A stretch of DNA of 64,000 bases from Eutreptiella sp. 'Long Island Sound 2002' (lineage: Eukaryota > Euglenozoa > Euglenophyceae > Eutreptiales > Eutreptiaceae). Both the position numbers and the translations under genes were made by a program. The stretch is from NCBI GenBank assembly GCA_964036045.1, contig OZ038401.1:31632397-31696396 (forward strand), given 5' to 3'. The notes under the pieces are model-generated. The model ran no database searches and was not told where the DNA came from. It saw only the letters and a list, made by a program, of their open reading frames with translations. Shown in pieces: positions 20,532-32,100 of the stretch (within the stretch, counting starts at the first letter, position 1; every line of letters starts with the position of its first letter).

Positions 20532-22491
20532 CTATCCGGCTAGAGAGAAGGCCCTGGCGCTCCACGCAACATATGGGATGGTTCGCCACACTACATTACT
20601 GCCCATTTGGAAAAAGGGGAGGTCTGCCATTCGTAGTGACATCCCATGCAGGAGTGCAAAACGTTTAAAACTGGCAATGACCGATGCACGGAGTAGTAGC
20701 GGGTCCTTGACATACTGCAGAACAACAGTGGAATGTTGCCAATATAGGAAGGTTTTTGGCTGCGGGAGCGAGTAGCCCCCTTCGTTTCTGGGAAGGGCAA
20801 TGATGTCGTGGGTGAGATCCCATGACGTGAGGCGCAGAGCCACATTATACACTATCTTGAGTGTGCTTATGACACTGTCTGTGGGAAAGACCACCCTGGC
20901 TGGGAAGACCAGTAGTGGTAGTATCCATAGTTTGAGGAGCATGACTCGCTCAGGGAAAGAAAGAGCCCACGACTGCATGGCGAAGGCACGCCCCGGGGCC
21001 ATCCGGCAACGCGGGCTCATATGATGTTTCCTCATTGACATGGCCAAAAAAGACCCCCAGATATTTATATATGTCAACAATTGGTAGCTTTGTGGGGATT
21101 AGCTGGGAAATTTGCACATCTGTCCACACCCCTTTAAGCAGAAGCGCCGACTTGGAATGATTGATGTGAAGGCCTGAATGGTCAGTGAACAGTTGTAACA
21201 CCTGCATAGCCAGCAGGATAACGACCACTTCCTCGGCGGGGGGACCCTTAATGATGATCAGAAGATCATCTGCATACAGCAGCACCGTGATAAGCGGGGA
21301 GGCCTCATGTAGCTTGAAGGCCAGTGGTGAAATCATAATTGCGAAAAGCGTGGGAGACAGTGGGCACCCTTGCCAGACGCCCAACTGGGGATAGAAGCAT
21401 TTGTCCTTACACACCTGTCCCTGAATCGGCGGTACAATGGGAGCCTAAGAAAGGTTAAGAATTAGGTCTATCATGTCATTTGGTACGCAAAGCAGCTGCA
21501 GGAAGGACCTGGCATATGTGTGTGTGATGGAGTCAAAAGCTTTTTGAAAACCACCAGGGCAAAAAATGCCTTCTGTGACAGTCTGCCAATCACCAAAGCA
21601 GTGCCAGAGATGGTCGAAAATTGACCGTCCTTTGATGAAACCTTTCTGTTCAGAGGGGGTGAGTGCAGAGACAAGGTCTTGGATCTGTAGGGCGACAGTC
21701 TGCGACAGGGGGCGGCAGTCGGCGACTTGGACTATTCCCCTGCCCTTGGGGATGAGGTTCAGAAGGGCCTCAGCCCACTCAGGATTGAGCTTTCCCGCAT
21801 CAAGCGTGCGTTGTGTAATGTGAAGCATTCGGGGTGCAAAGTGTGATTGAAATTTGGAGTAGACCGCGCAAGGGATGCCGTCTATTCCCGGTGAGGACGT
21901 TTGATTCAAGGATGCTAGCGCTGCCTCCACCAACGTCAGGGTGAGGGGGCGAACTAGCATTTGAGACATGAGCTTTACATTGAACCTCCGGAAAAAGGGG
22001 CGGAGATAGTGGGAGCACGCTTCCGCCGTGCAACCCTCCGAAGACATGGTAATGTCTGCCATATCATCTGGGTTAGGCAGGAGAACACCGTGTCTGTTCC
22101 GAAGCGAATGCAGTTTCCTCTTATTTTGGAGCTGTTTGACCAGATGCAAGACTTCCGCCTACTTGCCTCTTGGGTTATCGCCATGTGGATCATCGAGGGT
22201 GGATTTCAGTTTGCTCAGGACGAGTTGCCCTGTGTGGTCACCGTTGTCCCTGTCTGCCAGAGAAACCAGAATGGTATAGCCTACCTTTGGGTTGGTGGTG
22301 TGGTATCCCTTCTGTCGAAGGAAATCCCATGCCTCTGCTGGCAGGTAAGTCAATGTGGATTGCATCATCACCGCCTGCAACTCAGTCGATCCTTGTTGCC
22401 GTAATGTACATTCAAAACGAACGTACAATTTGTGTGCGAATGCAGTCCAATGCCAGTGACCACCATGTTTCATCATCCTGACTAATGGCAT
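20532..22491 (-). pseudogene. LINE reverse transcriptase, disrupted
   Basis: One frame from 22,491 to 20,950 carries SSPGIDGIPCAVYSKF, LIPKGRGIVQVADCRPLS, QKGFIKGRSIFDHL, FQKAFDSITHTYARS, GVWQGCPLSPTLFA, the catalytic YADDLLII and DIYKYLGVFFG, in the canonical order. It is broken by in-frame TAG codons at 22,159-22,161 and 21,445-21,447. A frameshift near 21,010 moves the thumb region (SFPERVMLLKLWILP) to another frame that ends at 20,532. The first Asp of the motif before QKAFDS is replaced by Gly, but the FDS Asp remains. Inactive as it stands. Confidence 0.85.
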
Positions 22492-22570
22492 CTAAGTCGG
22501 CTTGGATAGCCTCCACGGTGTCTCGGTCTTGAAGAAAGGCCGTGGGACAGCGTCTGCTTTTGTTCTTCTA

Positions 22571-22735
22571 GCGTCTGCTTTTGTTCTTCTGTTGTGCATG
22601 CATAACCAAGGCCTTGTGATCAGAAGATGCCAGAAAAGTGGGGCAGCAGGCAGTGAAATGTGACTGATAGGCATCGGGTATGAGAATACGATCAATGCAA
22701 CGGTGTCTATCCTTAATGTGTAAATCTGGCTAAGG
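22571..22735 (-). pseudogene. APE-type endonuclease, C-terminal remnant
   Basis: The frame reads RHRCIDRILIPDAYQ and then SSDHKALVMHAQ, the final conserved blocks of LINE endonucleases, where the Ser-Asp-His triad supplies the catalytic His. Immediately after, a 21-bp tandem duplication (22,550-22,570 and 22,571-22,591, one mismatch) brings in a TAG. The rest of the nuclease is absent. Confidence 0.75.
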
Positions 22736-22740
22736 GGATT

Positions 22741-23697
22741 CGGCGAAATCAGGGTTTGCCGCCTGTGGGGTTCCAGAGGCGAAACCCCAGGTGAAACCTT
22801 CCAGTGGGTGGTCGTCTGCCCACCCTCCCGGGCACTAAGGAACAGGAGCTGAACAGGGACCCCCTGACCCATCGGGCACGCACAGCCGAGCCAACACGCT
22901 GGTCAAGCGGACCCGCAGTATGGGAAGACCCAGATGTGACAAGCGTGTCGGATATCGGAGCATCACCTGATCCGCGTTTTTTTTGGGGGCGGGTTCATTG
23001 TTGATTGTTTTGAACACTGGTTAGGCTGTTTGAGGACGTCAGTCGAACTGAATGGACAACTGCAATCGCAATCCGGCTGCCCTGAGCGGCTGCAGAGCCC
23101 CCCTCCCCCCAGTCTCTGTGGAGCATCCTTACAGCGGGCACCCTCCAGCGCTTAAGCGCGATCCACACTGGACCAAAGCACCGAATGATTCACAGTGCTG
23201 CTCTCAAGATCCAAATGCATTGCGGCGCATCCCTGCCGGCGTTTTACTGCTTTCATGAAGGCACATACCTCTTGCTTTTGGGTCATCCGTATCCTTCTTC
23301 ACACATTTGGCACTGAAGAACAAATTGCCATGGAACAGTCATTCATACCACAGTAATCACCAGACGCATGCCCATCACACTGCTAACCCTTGCACAAAGA
23401 CGTTCCATAACACCACTGTATAGCAAGTAGACGTGCCTCGGCAAGCAAGAACGCAGTGGAACTGCAAAATGTCCAGAAAATGCACCCGAGACGCTAAAAT
23501 GATCCCCAGAGGCTCGCAACTCCGTAGCAATAACTTCGTGTACAACAATGTTGTATCAAGCACCTCACCCCTGGGCGCCAATGAATATCAACAGCATACA
23601 GCAGTCTATGCCAAAATGACCCACACTGGGTCGTCGAAACTGCATGCCATCCTGCTCATACGTGACCCTCTCCTTTGCACGATTCAGCGATGTGAAC
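22741..23697. other. No recognisable gene
   Basis: Unique sequence of mixed composition upstream of the LINE. Only short open frames; no domain, RNA or repeat recognised. Confidence 0.5.
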
Positions 23698-23998
23698 TTA
23701 GGCCTGGCCAAAGCACGGGCCTGTTTGGATACATGCATCCCAACGCTGGCACAGAATGGGCAATTTGTGGCTGAGCGGCCATTCAGCTAAAAAAGAATCG
23801 AAACAACCTGCATTGGGCTGTAAGAAGGAGTGCTGCAGCAAGCCAGAACGTACTTGGACAAGACATACATTCCATGCAATGGGCGCAAGCCCAACAATCT
23901 GTGACAGCGTCGAATGCCAGTTTGACAATGAAGTTTGGGTCTGAGGGAGCATAATGAGGGACACACATCTCACAATCCAATGACCCCCTGCTCAGCAT
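23698..23998 (-). CDS. Candidate PHD-type zinc-finger exons
   Basis: Exon 23,854-23,998 contains LDCEMC, a His, then CWACAHCMECMSC, i.e. Trp-x-Cys-x2-Cys-x2-Cys-x2-Cys. This pattern is characteristic of the join between two tandem PHD fingers (chromatin readers). It ends at a very good donor, CCAA|GTACGT. A 46-nt intron to CAATGCAG would join it in frame to 23,698-23,807 (CFDSFLAEWPL... with further Cys). The upstream start and further exons are unknown. The spacing of the later cysteines does not complete a canonical finger, so the call is tentative. Confidence 0.3.
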
Positions 23999-24663
23999 GG
24001 TACCTCCCGGGGGACTACCATCTAAAAACAGGCCTCGAGGTAGAAGAAGAGGCTATATATTAGGTTCCTCCTGATCTGCTTTACTCCGTGGCTAGACGCC
24101 TTGAAGCGCACAGTGAAAGAAGAAGACGCCTGTCTTCCAAGGGGGCTTTAATGAAACGCTTACATGAAACCTCTTTGTTTTATGTGAGCAGTTGAGCAAA
24201 GAGGGCGTCGTTGATACAGAGGCCAGGCATGGCAAGGCCACAATTGTTCATCGCGGTAGTGCCAGAAGAGTGGTGCAACCCAACACTCCACCAAACTGTC
24301 TCCCGCATGATCATCCAATACAGCATCAGCGTTCTCTTTTCCTTACCTACGGCTGCAGTGATGAGGACCTGCATCATCATCAGGTATGTTTTTCCCACAC
24401 ATGTTGCCAGGGTCACATGCAAGGGACACAAAGAGACACAAGTGTGAAGGAGAAACAGAGGAACAGTCACCCCCCCTCCCGCCTTCCCCTTGCACAAACA
24501 TGGCCCAGGTCAGGGAAAAGTAATTGCCAGACAGGGATCCTGTGACAAGGCCCTACTAACGCACGTAGCTGTGCTGGGACGTGTTACAGCCGACAGCAGC
24601 CATGACAACCACATCAATACATTAGAACAAGATCCTCCCAGTGTCATCACCCATCCCTGGTGA
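23999..24663. other. No recognisable gene
   Basis: Unique sequence with short open frames on both strands, none with recognisable protein features. Confidence 0.5.
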
Positions 24664-24776
24664 CAAGAATTGGCGTCACAACAACGACGGTCAGACAACG
24701 CCGGCATGTTAAGACAAAGCTGTGCTTGTGGAAGAAAGGGTGGCTTGGGGGGTCTCCGACCAACCGACCCTGAAAA

Positions 24777-25487
24777 TTGCAGGGCTGGGGGACGCAAAAC
24801 AATCAATCAAGTTCCTATCACCATACGGAGAGTCCTACAGGCCGCATGCGACGAGGAACAAAACAGCCACAGGTGGTCCCTGTACAACGTGCTGGAACAA
24901 GCGACCCAAGCAATGGGGGACACCTTCAGCAAAAGCCAGAGGCCCTACCTGCAACAGTTACGGCACAGCATGCAACAGGCGCATCACAACCCACCCAAGG
25001 GAACCATGACCCAGGAGGGTGGACCAGCACACATGTTTGGATCAACCTCAACTCAGAACCAGGAGCACAAGAGGCACTGGACCACATACAGGAAACGGCA
25101 TGCCCCCCACCACTGACCCTAGCCAACACCGCCGTGGATCTCATCCTGGCACTCCACGGCTGGGCATGGCAACAGACAATCACGCTTCACGACAAAACAG
25201 GACCACCCTACAGCCGCACAACAATATGGCGCCCGCGGGAAATACACCTGGAATGGCAACCCATCATGGAACCGGAGTACACCGGCGCCTACGCCCATGC
25301 GATACTGGTGCACGCACAGCCACAGGGAGATGGACAAGACACCACGCACAACACGCCAACACCGCACGCCCCTTTACCCCAACTATGGACGGTATACAGG
25401 AAACTGGCCCACGCTCGGACATTGAGTGAAGCGAGTGTCACCCCCTACACAGATCAATACTACACAGCAACCATGCTCGCAGACTAG
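24777..25487 (+). CDS. Unrecognised 236-codon open frame in A/C-rich DNA
   Basis: An ATG-initiated frame of 236 codons ending TAG. The first half is Gln/Thr/Pro-rich and low complexity. From about residue 85 it becomes protein-like (VWINLNSEPGAQEALDHIQ, LILALHGWAWQQTITLHDK, IHLEWQPIMEPEYTGAYAHA). The plus strand over 24,660-25,630 is strikingly poor in T, which lowers stop frequency and also opens a second frame, so chance is possible. A retroelement ORF1-like origin is conceivable but nothing shows it. Confidence 0.25.
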   Translation: MQGWGTQNNQSSSYHHTESPTGRMRRGTKQPQVVPVQRAGTSDPSNGGHLQQKPEALPATVTAQHATGASQPTQGNHDPGGWTSTHVWINLNSEPGAQEALDHIQETACPPPLTLANTAVDLILALHGWAWQQTITLHDKTGPPYSRTTIWRPREIHLEWQPIMEPEYTGAYAHAILVHAQPQGDGQDTTHNTPTPHAPLPQLWTVYRKLAHARTLSEASVTPYTDQYYTATMLAD

Positions 25488-26292
25488 AACAAGTACACGA
25501 TGGAAGACCCAACCCAACCACCCTTTTAGGGACCATGCGGACCCACGGGTGGTGGACGCCATCTTAGCGTACCATAGCTGGCCCAACCACAATAGCATAC
25601 ACCTACACTAACCCCACCACAACCCCAAGCCATGGCACCCGCAGGAGCCGTCTACGCTCAGTGTAGGCCCAAGGCGCCGACGGCGCCAAGCCAGCGCCAA
25701 GCAGCATTGCAGTCGCATTGTGGGTAAGAGCTGCCCTCACGTTGTTCACCAAATCTTCCCCACGATGTGTCCCAATCAGGGCAGTCCATCAGAGGTGCAG
25801 TATTCATACCTAATCCTGACCGGAATCATACCATCCAGTCACTTTGCCTTGGCTGATTATTGCTGCCTGGAACTCATCCATTTGAGCACACATCCATTTT
25901 CAAATGAGCACCGTGTGGCTAAGTGGCTCAAAGAATTGTTAGAGCAGCCAATTAGGCAAAGACACAGTCTGATGTGGTGCAGGGACCCTGGCAATGACAA
26001 CACAAATACACCAGTCCCCAGTTGGTTTTTTTTGTCGAACTTCTGCAGGGCGAACAAATGGTGACCAGCTGAAATGTACAAGTGCACTCGCCGGAGAAGA
26101 ATCCACACCCAAGATCATTTCAGGTCCTAGCTGCAGTGAGGTCACTTTTGATTAGTCCACAATTGCCTCGGGGCAGGAATACACACGCCCGGGCCCAAGG
26201 AACCTGAGCTCACACGCCCCGCGGCCTCAGTGCAGGGTTGGCCCAAGGGGCTGACCCAGGCAGGGCTGGCAAACTCGACATTGTTGCCACAG
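25488..26292. other. No recognisable gene
   Basis: Contains the end of the A/C-rich stretch and ordinary unique sequence; no domain or RNA seen. Confidence 0.5.
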
Positions 26293-26490
26293 TTGCTGAG
26301 ACCACAAACTTCGCAGGTTCTTTGCTCATACTCTCCAAAGCACCTGCAACGCTGGTGCGGACTCCCCCGAGGTTCCCTTTCAGATGCACTGTTGGCATAG
26401 TTGCTAGGACCACAATTTGTGGGTCTTTGCTCATAGTCTCCAAAGCAACCGGAACGCTGGTGTGGATTCCCCCGAGGTTCCCATTGGGAT
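26293..26490. repeat. ~108-bp tandem duplication
   Basis: Two diverged copies begin at 26,293 and 26,401 with TTGCTGAGACCAC / TTGCTAGGACCAC and run through matching CTTTGCTCATA and CCCCCGAGGTTCCC blocks. Several differences and small indels mark it as old. Confidence 0.8.
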
Positions 26491-26767
26491 GTTAGACACC
26501 AAACTACGACGACATCGTGCCTCGGTAGTGCACACAAGGAGGTGCTACAAAATCAAGGAGGGAAGGCACACACGGAACAGCAGTAGAGGTGCTACTGGGA
26601 GCAGCCGGTTGCCCAAAATACATCTCCTGCTCCTGCGCCGCACCGACCACTCTCTTGTGCGGCTCCCCTCGAACGCCGGGCCAGAACCCGGCCCCAAGTC
26701 ACACAATAAAGCACGATTCGAAGGTAAGGCTACACTAGAGGTCAACTCTAGGGTAATTTTGAAAGGA

Positions 26768-26876
26768 GACGTGCGGGTCACTTTGGAGAAGGTGCGTGTT
26801 GTTTTAAATGGTGACGCCAATGTGGAAAAGGTGCAGGTCAGTTTGGAGAAGTTGCAGGTCACTTTGGAGAAGGTGT
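26768..26876. repeat. Short minisatellite, unit 18-21 bp
   Basis: Repeats of the type GTGCAGGTCACTTTGGAGAAG, at least five imperfect copies. On the plus strand they read as a repeated V-x-V-x-LEK peptide in an open frame ending at 26,878. Confidence 0.75.
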
Positions 26877-27134
26877 AACCAACAACAGTTGGAGGATATT
26901 AGCCCATGCAAAAGAAAGCACTTAGGATCCTACAATGTGACTACCAAACATGCCCACTACACTGTCCGATTGCACAACGTTGCAGAGGGGCTGAAGAACG
27001 GTGGGTGTAATGCCTGGGCAAGACCCAAGCCCCAAGCAAACAAAGTGTGCAAAGTCAGTTGTTCCAATTAATAGTTAATAGTACAGCATTGGCAGGGCAG
27101 GATAGACCCTGATAGGAGCAAAAGCCTACTGCGA

Positions 27135-27164
27135 CTGAGGCTGAGGCTGTAGCTGTGGCTGCAT
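27135..27164. repeat. Hexanucleotide repeat, five units
   Basis: Imperfect CTGAGG / CTGTAG / CTGTGG units in tandem, 30 bp. Confidence 0.7.
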
Positions 27165-27403
27165 CTGGGAAACGGGCAAGCCATGCCACTTGCGCACCCC
27201 GGCACACACAACACACCGGGGGTGACCAGGTTGCAAAACCGAGGAACACTGCTCACAGAATAGGGGACCTTGCGAGCCCCAAAATTTTTCGGCAGATCCT
27301 TACAAAAGTAATTGCAGTTCTTCGAAAGGGGCCGGTATCTTTTAGCCGTCCAAGCCTCGGTTGTCATCCACCTTATGATGGCCACCACCTGCTCAGCCAT
27401 TTT

Positions 27404-27910
27404 CTATGTCCACCCAAGGTGGTACGGCCTACAAAAGCATTTACGCTCCCAACCCCACTTACTTTCAGCCATTATGCAATACCCCCCCTCCCCAAAACTA
27501 TGTCCTACTCCGTGAACGAAAATTTCCCATGGACTACGAGTGAGCCCTGTTGGTGCGGATGAGGGGGCGGAACATGTGGCAAGTATCAAGGCGTACACAA
27601 GACATGTATTCATAGTTGTTTGTAAGTGGGAAAAGCTAATCCAAATAAAGCGGAATGCAGGAAAGTTAGCGCATGCAGCAACGGTTGGGTGTCGTGGTTG
27701 CCGGCAGAGTTGCCCTTGCGCTTCCGATAACAAACGCGGCGAGCCGCGTTGACAGGCTGCACCCCACCTCGTTCCGCTAGAGCAAGAGTTGCAGAGCATG
27801 TCCAGCAGTTGGCAGTTGGAAGCACCGGAGCCAAGTTGCTCAATCCTCGTGTAATTTGTCTGCAGGATGCCATAGATCGAGAAAAGCATCTCCTTTGCAC
27901 TGATGGCCAT
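27404..27910 (-). CDS. Unrecognised 168-codon open frame
   Basis: ATG start, rich in Cys and Ser, no domain recognised. A hydrophobic segment (TCLVYALILATCSA) lies near residue 100. Nearby frames on both strands are also open, so coding status is weak. Confidence 0.2.
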   Translation of the reverse strand: MAISAKEMLFSIYGILQTNYTRIEQLGSGASNCQLLDMLCNSCSSGTRWGAACQRGSPRLLSEAQGQLCRQPRHPTVAACANFPAFRFIWISFSHLQTTMNTCLVYALILATCSAPSSAPTGLTRSPWEIFVHGVGHSFGEGGYCIMAESKWGWERKCFCRPYHLGWT

Positions 27911-28741
27911 TGCAACAAAAACTCACTAGTGCAATGAAAAGAAATCAGACGCAAACACTCGGCTCAATTTTGTCTCAAATAGGTGCACGGATGGGGAAGT
28001 AGAGGTGGATGTGGGTGGGTGAGGAGGTGGGTACGACCTATACCAAGTGTTAGCAGCTGCACACTACCACACGCCTAAGGGGTTCTGTGGACAAAAACTC
28101 CTTAGGTCGGGACAAATTTTTTCCTATAAATTCTAACTTTACAAGCACTCTCGACAATATGCTCTCTGATAATATTTTATTCATGCGGAAGAGTTGACAC
28201 GTGAAGTAACTTCAACGACCTGTCCTACCTCTCTGATTGTGGTAACAACACTGCGAAGGACATTGTGTTGGCGATTCCTACAGCCAATGTCTACCCTAGG
28301 CTACTTAATGCCTATCATTCTCGCCAATAGCCGACACACAAGATCCCGGCAGTTTTGCTACCGATACCCATTGGCCATCCCATGTCGCTGCCAGACGCGA
28401 TCCGTTTGCTAGTACTCGGAATGGACTTTAGTTCTGAAGGTGAATTCGACACCGACGACTTTGGAAGTGATAATGTCATGCCGTTGCATGTTACGGCTGG
28501 ACCACCCACGTCTTCACTCAATTAGCCTGTGGTTGATGCTTGTCACCAGCTTGTATGTAGCTTGTATATTACAGAGTTACATATTGAAAGGATGCCTTCA
28601 ATTTGAGAAGAGACAGTGCAACTCTATGCCATGTGTGTAAAATTACGTAAAAGAAAATTTGGCAAAACGTGGAGGAGGAAAGAGGGGCAACAGACTGGGC
28701 ACAGAAGGGTACCAAGTGTTGTGCTTGGAGTCAATGGGGTG

Positions 28742-29142
28742 CTAATTGGACGGCCAGTGCATGGCCTGGACCAAAGCATCAGGCACCGGTCCCATGCGCA
28801 TCAAGAGCCGACGAGATTGCGACGAAAAAAGTCTTGCAACTGGCTGAATTTGCAAATGGATGACATGCGGATTAGAGTTTGTCGCTTTTTGATGATCAAT
28901 CCTCTTAGCCATTCTAGTGACTTGCCCTTCTAGCTCCGACAACCATCTTTGGTGTCGCTGCACCTCTTGTTTCTTGGCATGCTTGAGGCTATCAGCGAGT
29001 TGCCATTGTTCTTTGATGATATCTTGTGCTTGCTCCAGGAATTCTTGTCGACCCTTGCACTCTGCCTTGGGAGCTACACAACCAGGGATAGTGCAACTCA
29101 CACCATTTGCGGGCTGCAACAAGCTTGAAAACAGCACGTTCA
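28742..29142 (-). CDS. Candidate terminal exon encoding a coiled coil
   Basis: Begins after an acceptor-like CATACTTTCTCAAG and stays open to a TAA at 28,742. The middle, about GRQEFLEQAQDIIKEQWQLA through LSELEGQVTRMAKRI, has the heptad spacing and charge of a coiled coil; a Cys pair (CTIPGCVAPKAEC) precedes it. Family unknown, start and earlier exons not found. Confidence 0.3.
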
Positions 29143-32100
29143 CTTGAGAAAGTATGTGACTTGGGGGAATCGAGCACACAAAGAGTGTTAAATACAATAG
29201 GTATGGTTACGGTGGATAGAGGGGACTCAGGCTAAGGCAAGAAACCAGTCAAATATAAATCAAGAACTAGACTGTTAAACACTGAAGTAGCAGCAGTGTC
29301 TTTCCTCCCCTGCCCAAAATACCAATGTCCAATCAGTGAACAACTCTTACTCGGGGGGATTGTGTGTAAACATCTGCCAGTTGCCAGTGGACTTTGAGTC
29401 TGCATTGTTTACATCTGAGTTCCGCCACGGTGCATAAGGCGTATATCCACAGAGATGTGCTCTCGGCTATGGATGCACTGACCAGGCTGGTGCGAGCTAC
29501 AATGGCTACAACGCAGTGGAGGGAACGGCATTGTACTTAGGGATGTGCAAGCTCTGTGCAGCCATTGCATATGATAAAAGTGTTTTTACCTATATACAAA
29601 TGATTTGGCACCCTACATTTTTGTGTTTTTTTTGTAGAATGGGCTCGAGCACGTCTGCCATTGTGCCAAAATTGAATATTTGCAGATGCCCAAAGTTGCT
29701 CTGACAATTCTACCTCCAGGGCATGTAAAAAGATTCTTATTGGGGTGTGAAACTTGCTGTGTTGTTCATTGACATTTTCCCATGCACTCCCTGCGCGCTG
29801 CTTGCACCTTTGATGCCGCAACCAAGAGGGAGTAATGGACAAAGTGGCCTTGAAGCCCAAATATCACCAAAAGGCATGCACGTCTTTTTCCGGCCAAACA
29901 GCGACTAAGTGATCGACTAAGTGATCAGCATGGGGCCTGGCCTCTGCTGTGTGCCTCACAAAGGGCTTTAGATTCGTGATGACCAAGAGCCTGACCGTCG
30001 GTCAATTGGTCAATGGCGTCGGTTGCTCGTATATGCGTGGAAAAAAAAACATGTGTGCGGAGGCATGGCAGATTGGTCATGAGCACTCTTCATTTGTGGC
30101 CCCCCGAGGGGGGCATGGGGTGTATGGTCCATTTCCACAACCCCTTTGAATAGGGCCTTGGTTTGGTCAGTACAATCTCTCAGGGACACCGCGTTGTGCG
30201 CCAACTCGGTGGGTTTTTGCTGATCGTTGTCATTGTTGCCTTATTTGTGCCCACTGTGTGTCCCGCACGGGGGGGTATGTGGGTATATTGGGAAAGCCCT
30301 CGAAAAGGGCCATTCGGAACACCAGGGTCTGCATGCTGTACTGACGGTATGTTTTGGGATTTTCGTCCGTTTTGGACGGCACGTGTGCTTGCTACTGCCT
30401 CTTTTTGTCAACATGCAGCTACCATGTCTTCATACAAATTCATACACGCGCTGTTGCTTCCCCTGATGCACTGGATTTTGGTATAACACCAGACCCTGAG
30501 AACCTGCAGCCCTATCCTGGCTTTGTCGGGGTGAAATCAGGGTACAGTGAGACCATTGCGTGGCGCAAAGTCCGGCTGACCAGATAGTGCAACGTGGACC
30601 TCACAACTGACGGTCTGTGGGCCATGCCTCTCAACACAGGGTGGGTGCCAGTCAAGGCACGCAGGCTGCAGGATTGGGAAAAACTGAAAAAATGATGTCC
30701 AATTCACAAGCAGGGGGATGTGTGCCCCAATGGGGTCCCTGCCCTTGTGGAAGGGGGCAACGATGAGGACGATTCAGATTCAGAATAATCAGTGGTCCTC
30801 CAGGCATTGCTCCGTCTTGTGCATCATCCAACTTGCAGCTCCGTTTGCTCATCATGCTTTGACCATCTCCCCCACCCCAACCCATACATTTCTGAAGCGG
30901 CCTTTTCTCACAGATTTCGAAAAATATACACATACCCCCCCCAAAGAGACGAAATTTTGGCGCATTGGACCAAAAGTTCACAAAACCCAGGAAAAGTGCC
31001 AAAACCCACCGTGTTGGCGCCGTTGGGCGTTGCGCCCACCGCGGTGTGGCGCCGTCCAGCCCGGCCTGGCCGGGGCAGCCGTATCCGGTGCGTCCGGTGG
31101 AATCGGTTCCGGGCACAGCAGACACCAGACACCAGACACTACCGTGTTGGCGCATACTGAATGTCCCTCATTGGAACAACTGCGTTTGCAAACAGTGACA
31201 ACCTTTGCTCTGGCAATAGTACAAAGAACAGTGGACACAAAACCGACATATCCACCCCTTTTCACTCGCACCCGCTTCCCCTTGAATTCGTTGAAGGATG
31301 TTCGGCTCCCATCCTCAAGGCCATGGTGTTCTCTTTCATGTCCGCCAAGGGAGCAATAGGGGCCCGAGCTCAGAGAGAGATGATGAAGGCATGTCAAAAA
31401 AACGGCACAAATGTTCGACGGGATGTGTAGTGCCCGTTAGCCAAGGGCTTTGCACATATCACAACTTGTGCCTGCTTCTTCAGCACGTGCCTATGCCCAT
31501 CTATCGGGATGTGACACACAGTGGCAATGTTTGCGGGCACAATGCCCATGTGGGCCACACAATTTGTGCATATGTGTTTGATGCCTGTCAATGGCCACCG
31601 GCGCGCCATCGATAGCACAAAGGGTTTGCGCGGATGGTTTTGCAATACGTCGAGGTTTGTTCATACGTGCTTGGAACAACAGAAAGCAATCCTATTACAT
31701 CCCACAGAAGCGCACACTCTGAGCAAGGCGAGGAGCAACAACACAAATCCATGCGAGGTAATGAGCACTGCACGCAAAAAGACACCATGACGGGATAGCT
31801 GGCATCAACTGGTCTACTTGCGAGCATGAGCATGTCGTGGAGGTAGATAGCTGCACACTGGAGAGCTATGACTCTGAAAGGTTTCCTACCAAAGGTAGGA
31901 CTTAGAAGGCAAAGGCTCCACAGGGCAGTATGACACTTCACATTGGTGGACCGGCAGACTGTGAACTTGCATAAACATGTCATGAATTGCCTGCAGTGGT
32001 AGGAGATGCCTGAATTGCTGTACTCCTAGTTGGAGAGTTCGTCTCAGATTCAGACTGGGGGAACCGTAACATGCCCCAGCAGGTTTGCTGGTGACTAACT

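Larger units (their letters stand above)
18650..22740 (-). mobile_element. Non-LTR retrotransposon (LINE with RNase H), 5'-truncated and decayed
   Basis: In order on the minus strand: the end of an APE-type endonuclease, a full set of reverse transcriptase motifs, a Cys/His linker and an RNase H domain. The left (3') limit is approximate; no tail or target-site duplication was identified. The 5' end lies inside the endonuclease near 22,735, as is usual for incomplete target-primed insertion. RNase H after the RT is known from the I, L1-plant and related clades; the clade was not resolved. Confidence 0.85.

Noticed and set aside
20950-22491. TAG read as an amino acid (reassigned code), since three stops in the LINE are TAG
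   Set aside because: The LINE also has frameshifts and a TAA, and the array genes use TAG as their terminal codon, so ordinary decay is simpler.
31588-31983. 131-codon minus-strand frame with hydrophobic, protein-like text
   Set aside because: It is Cys-rich and partly plausible, but there is no domain, no splice signal and no neighbour to support it.
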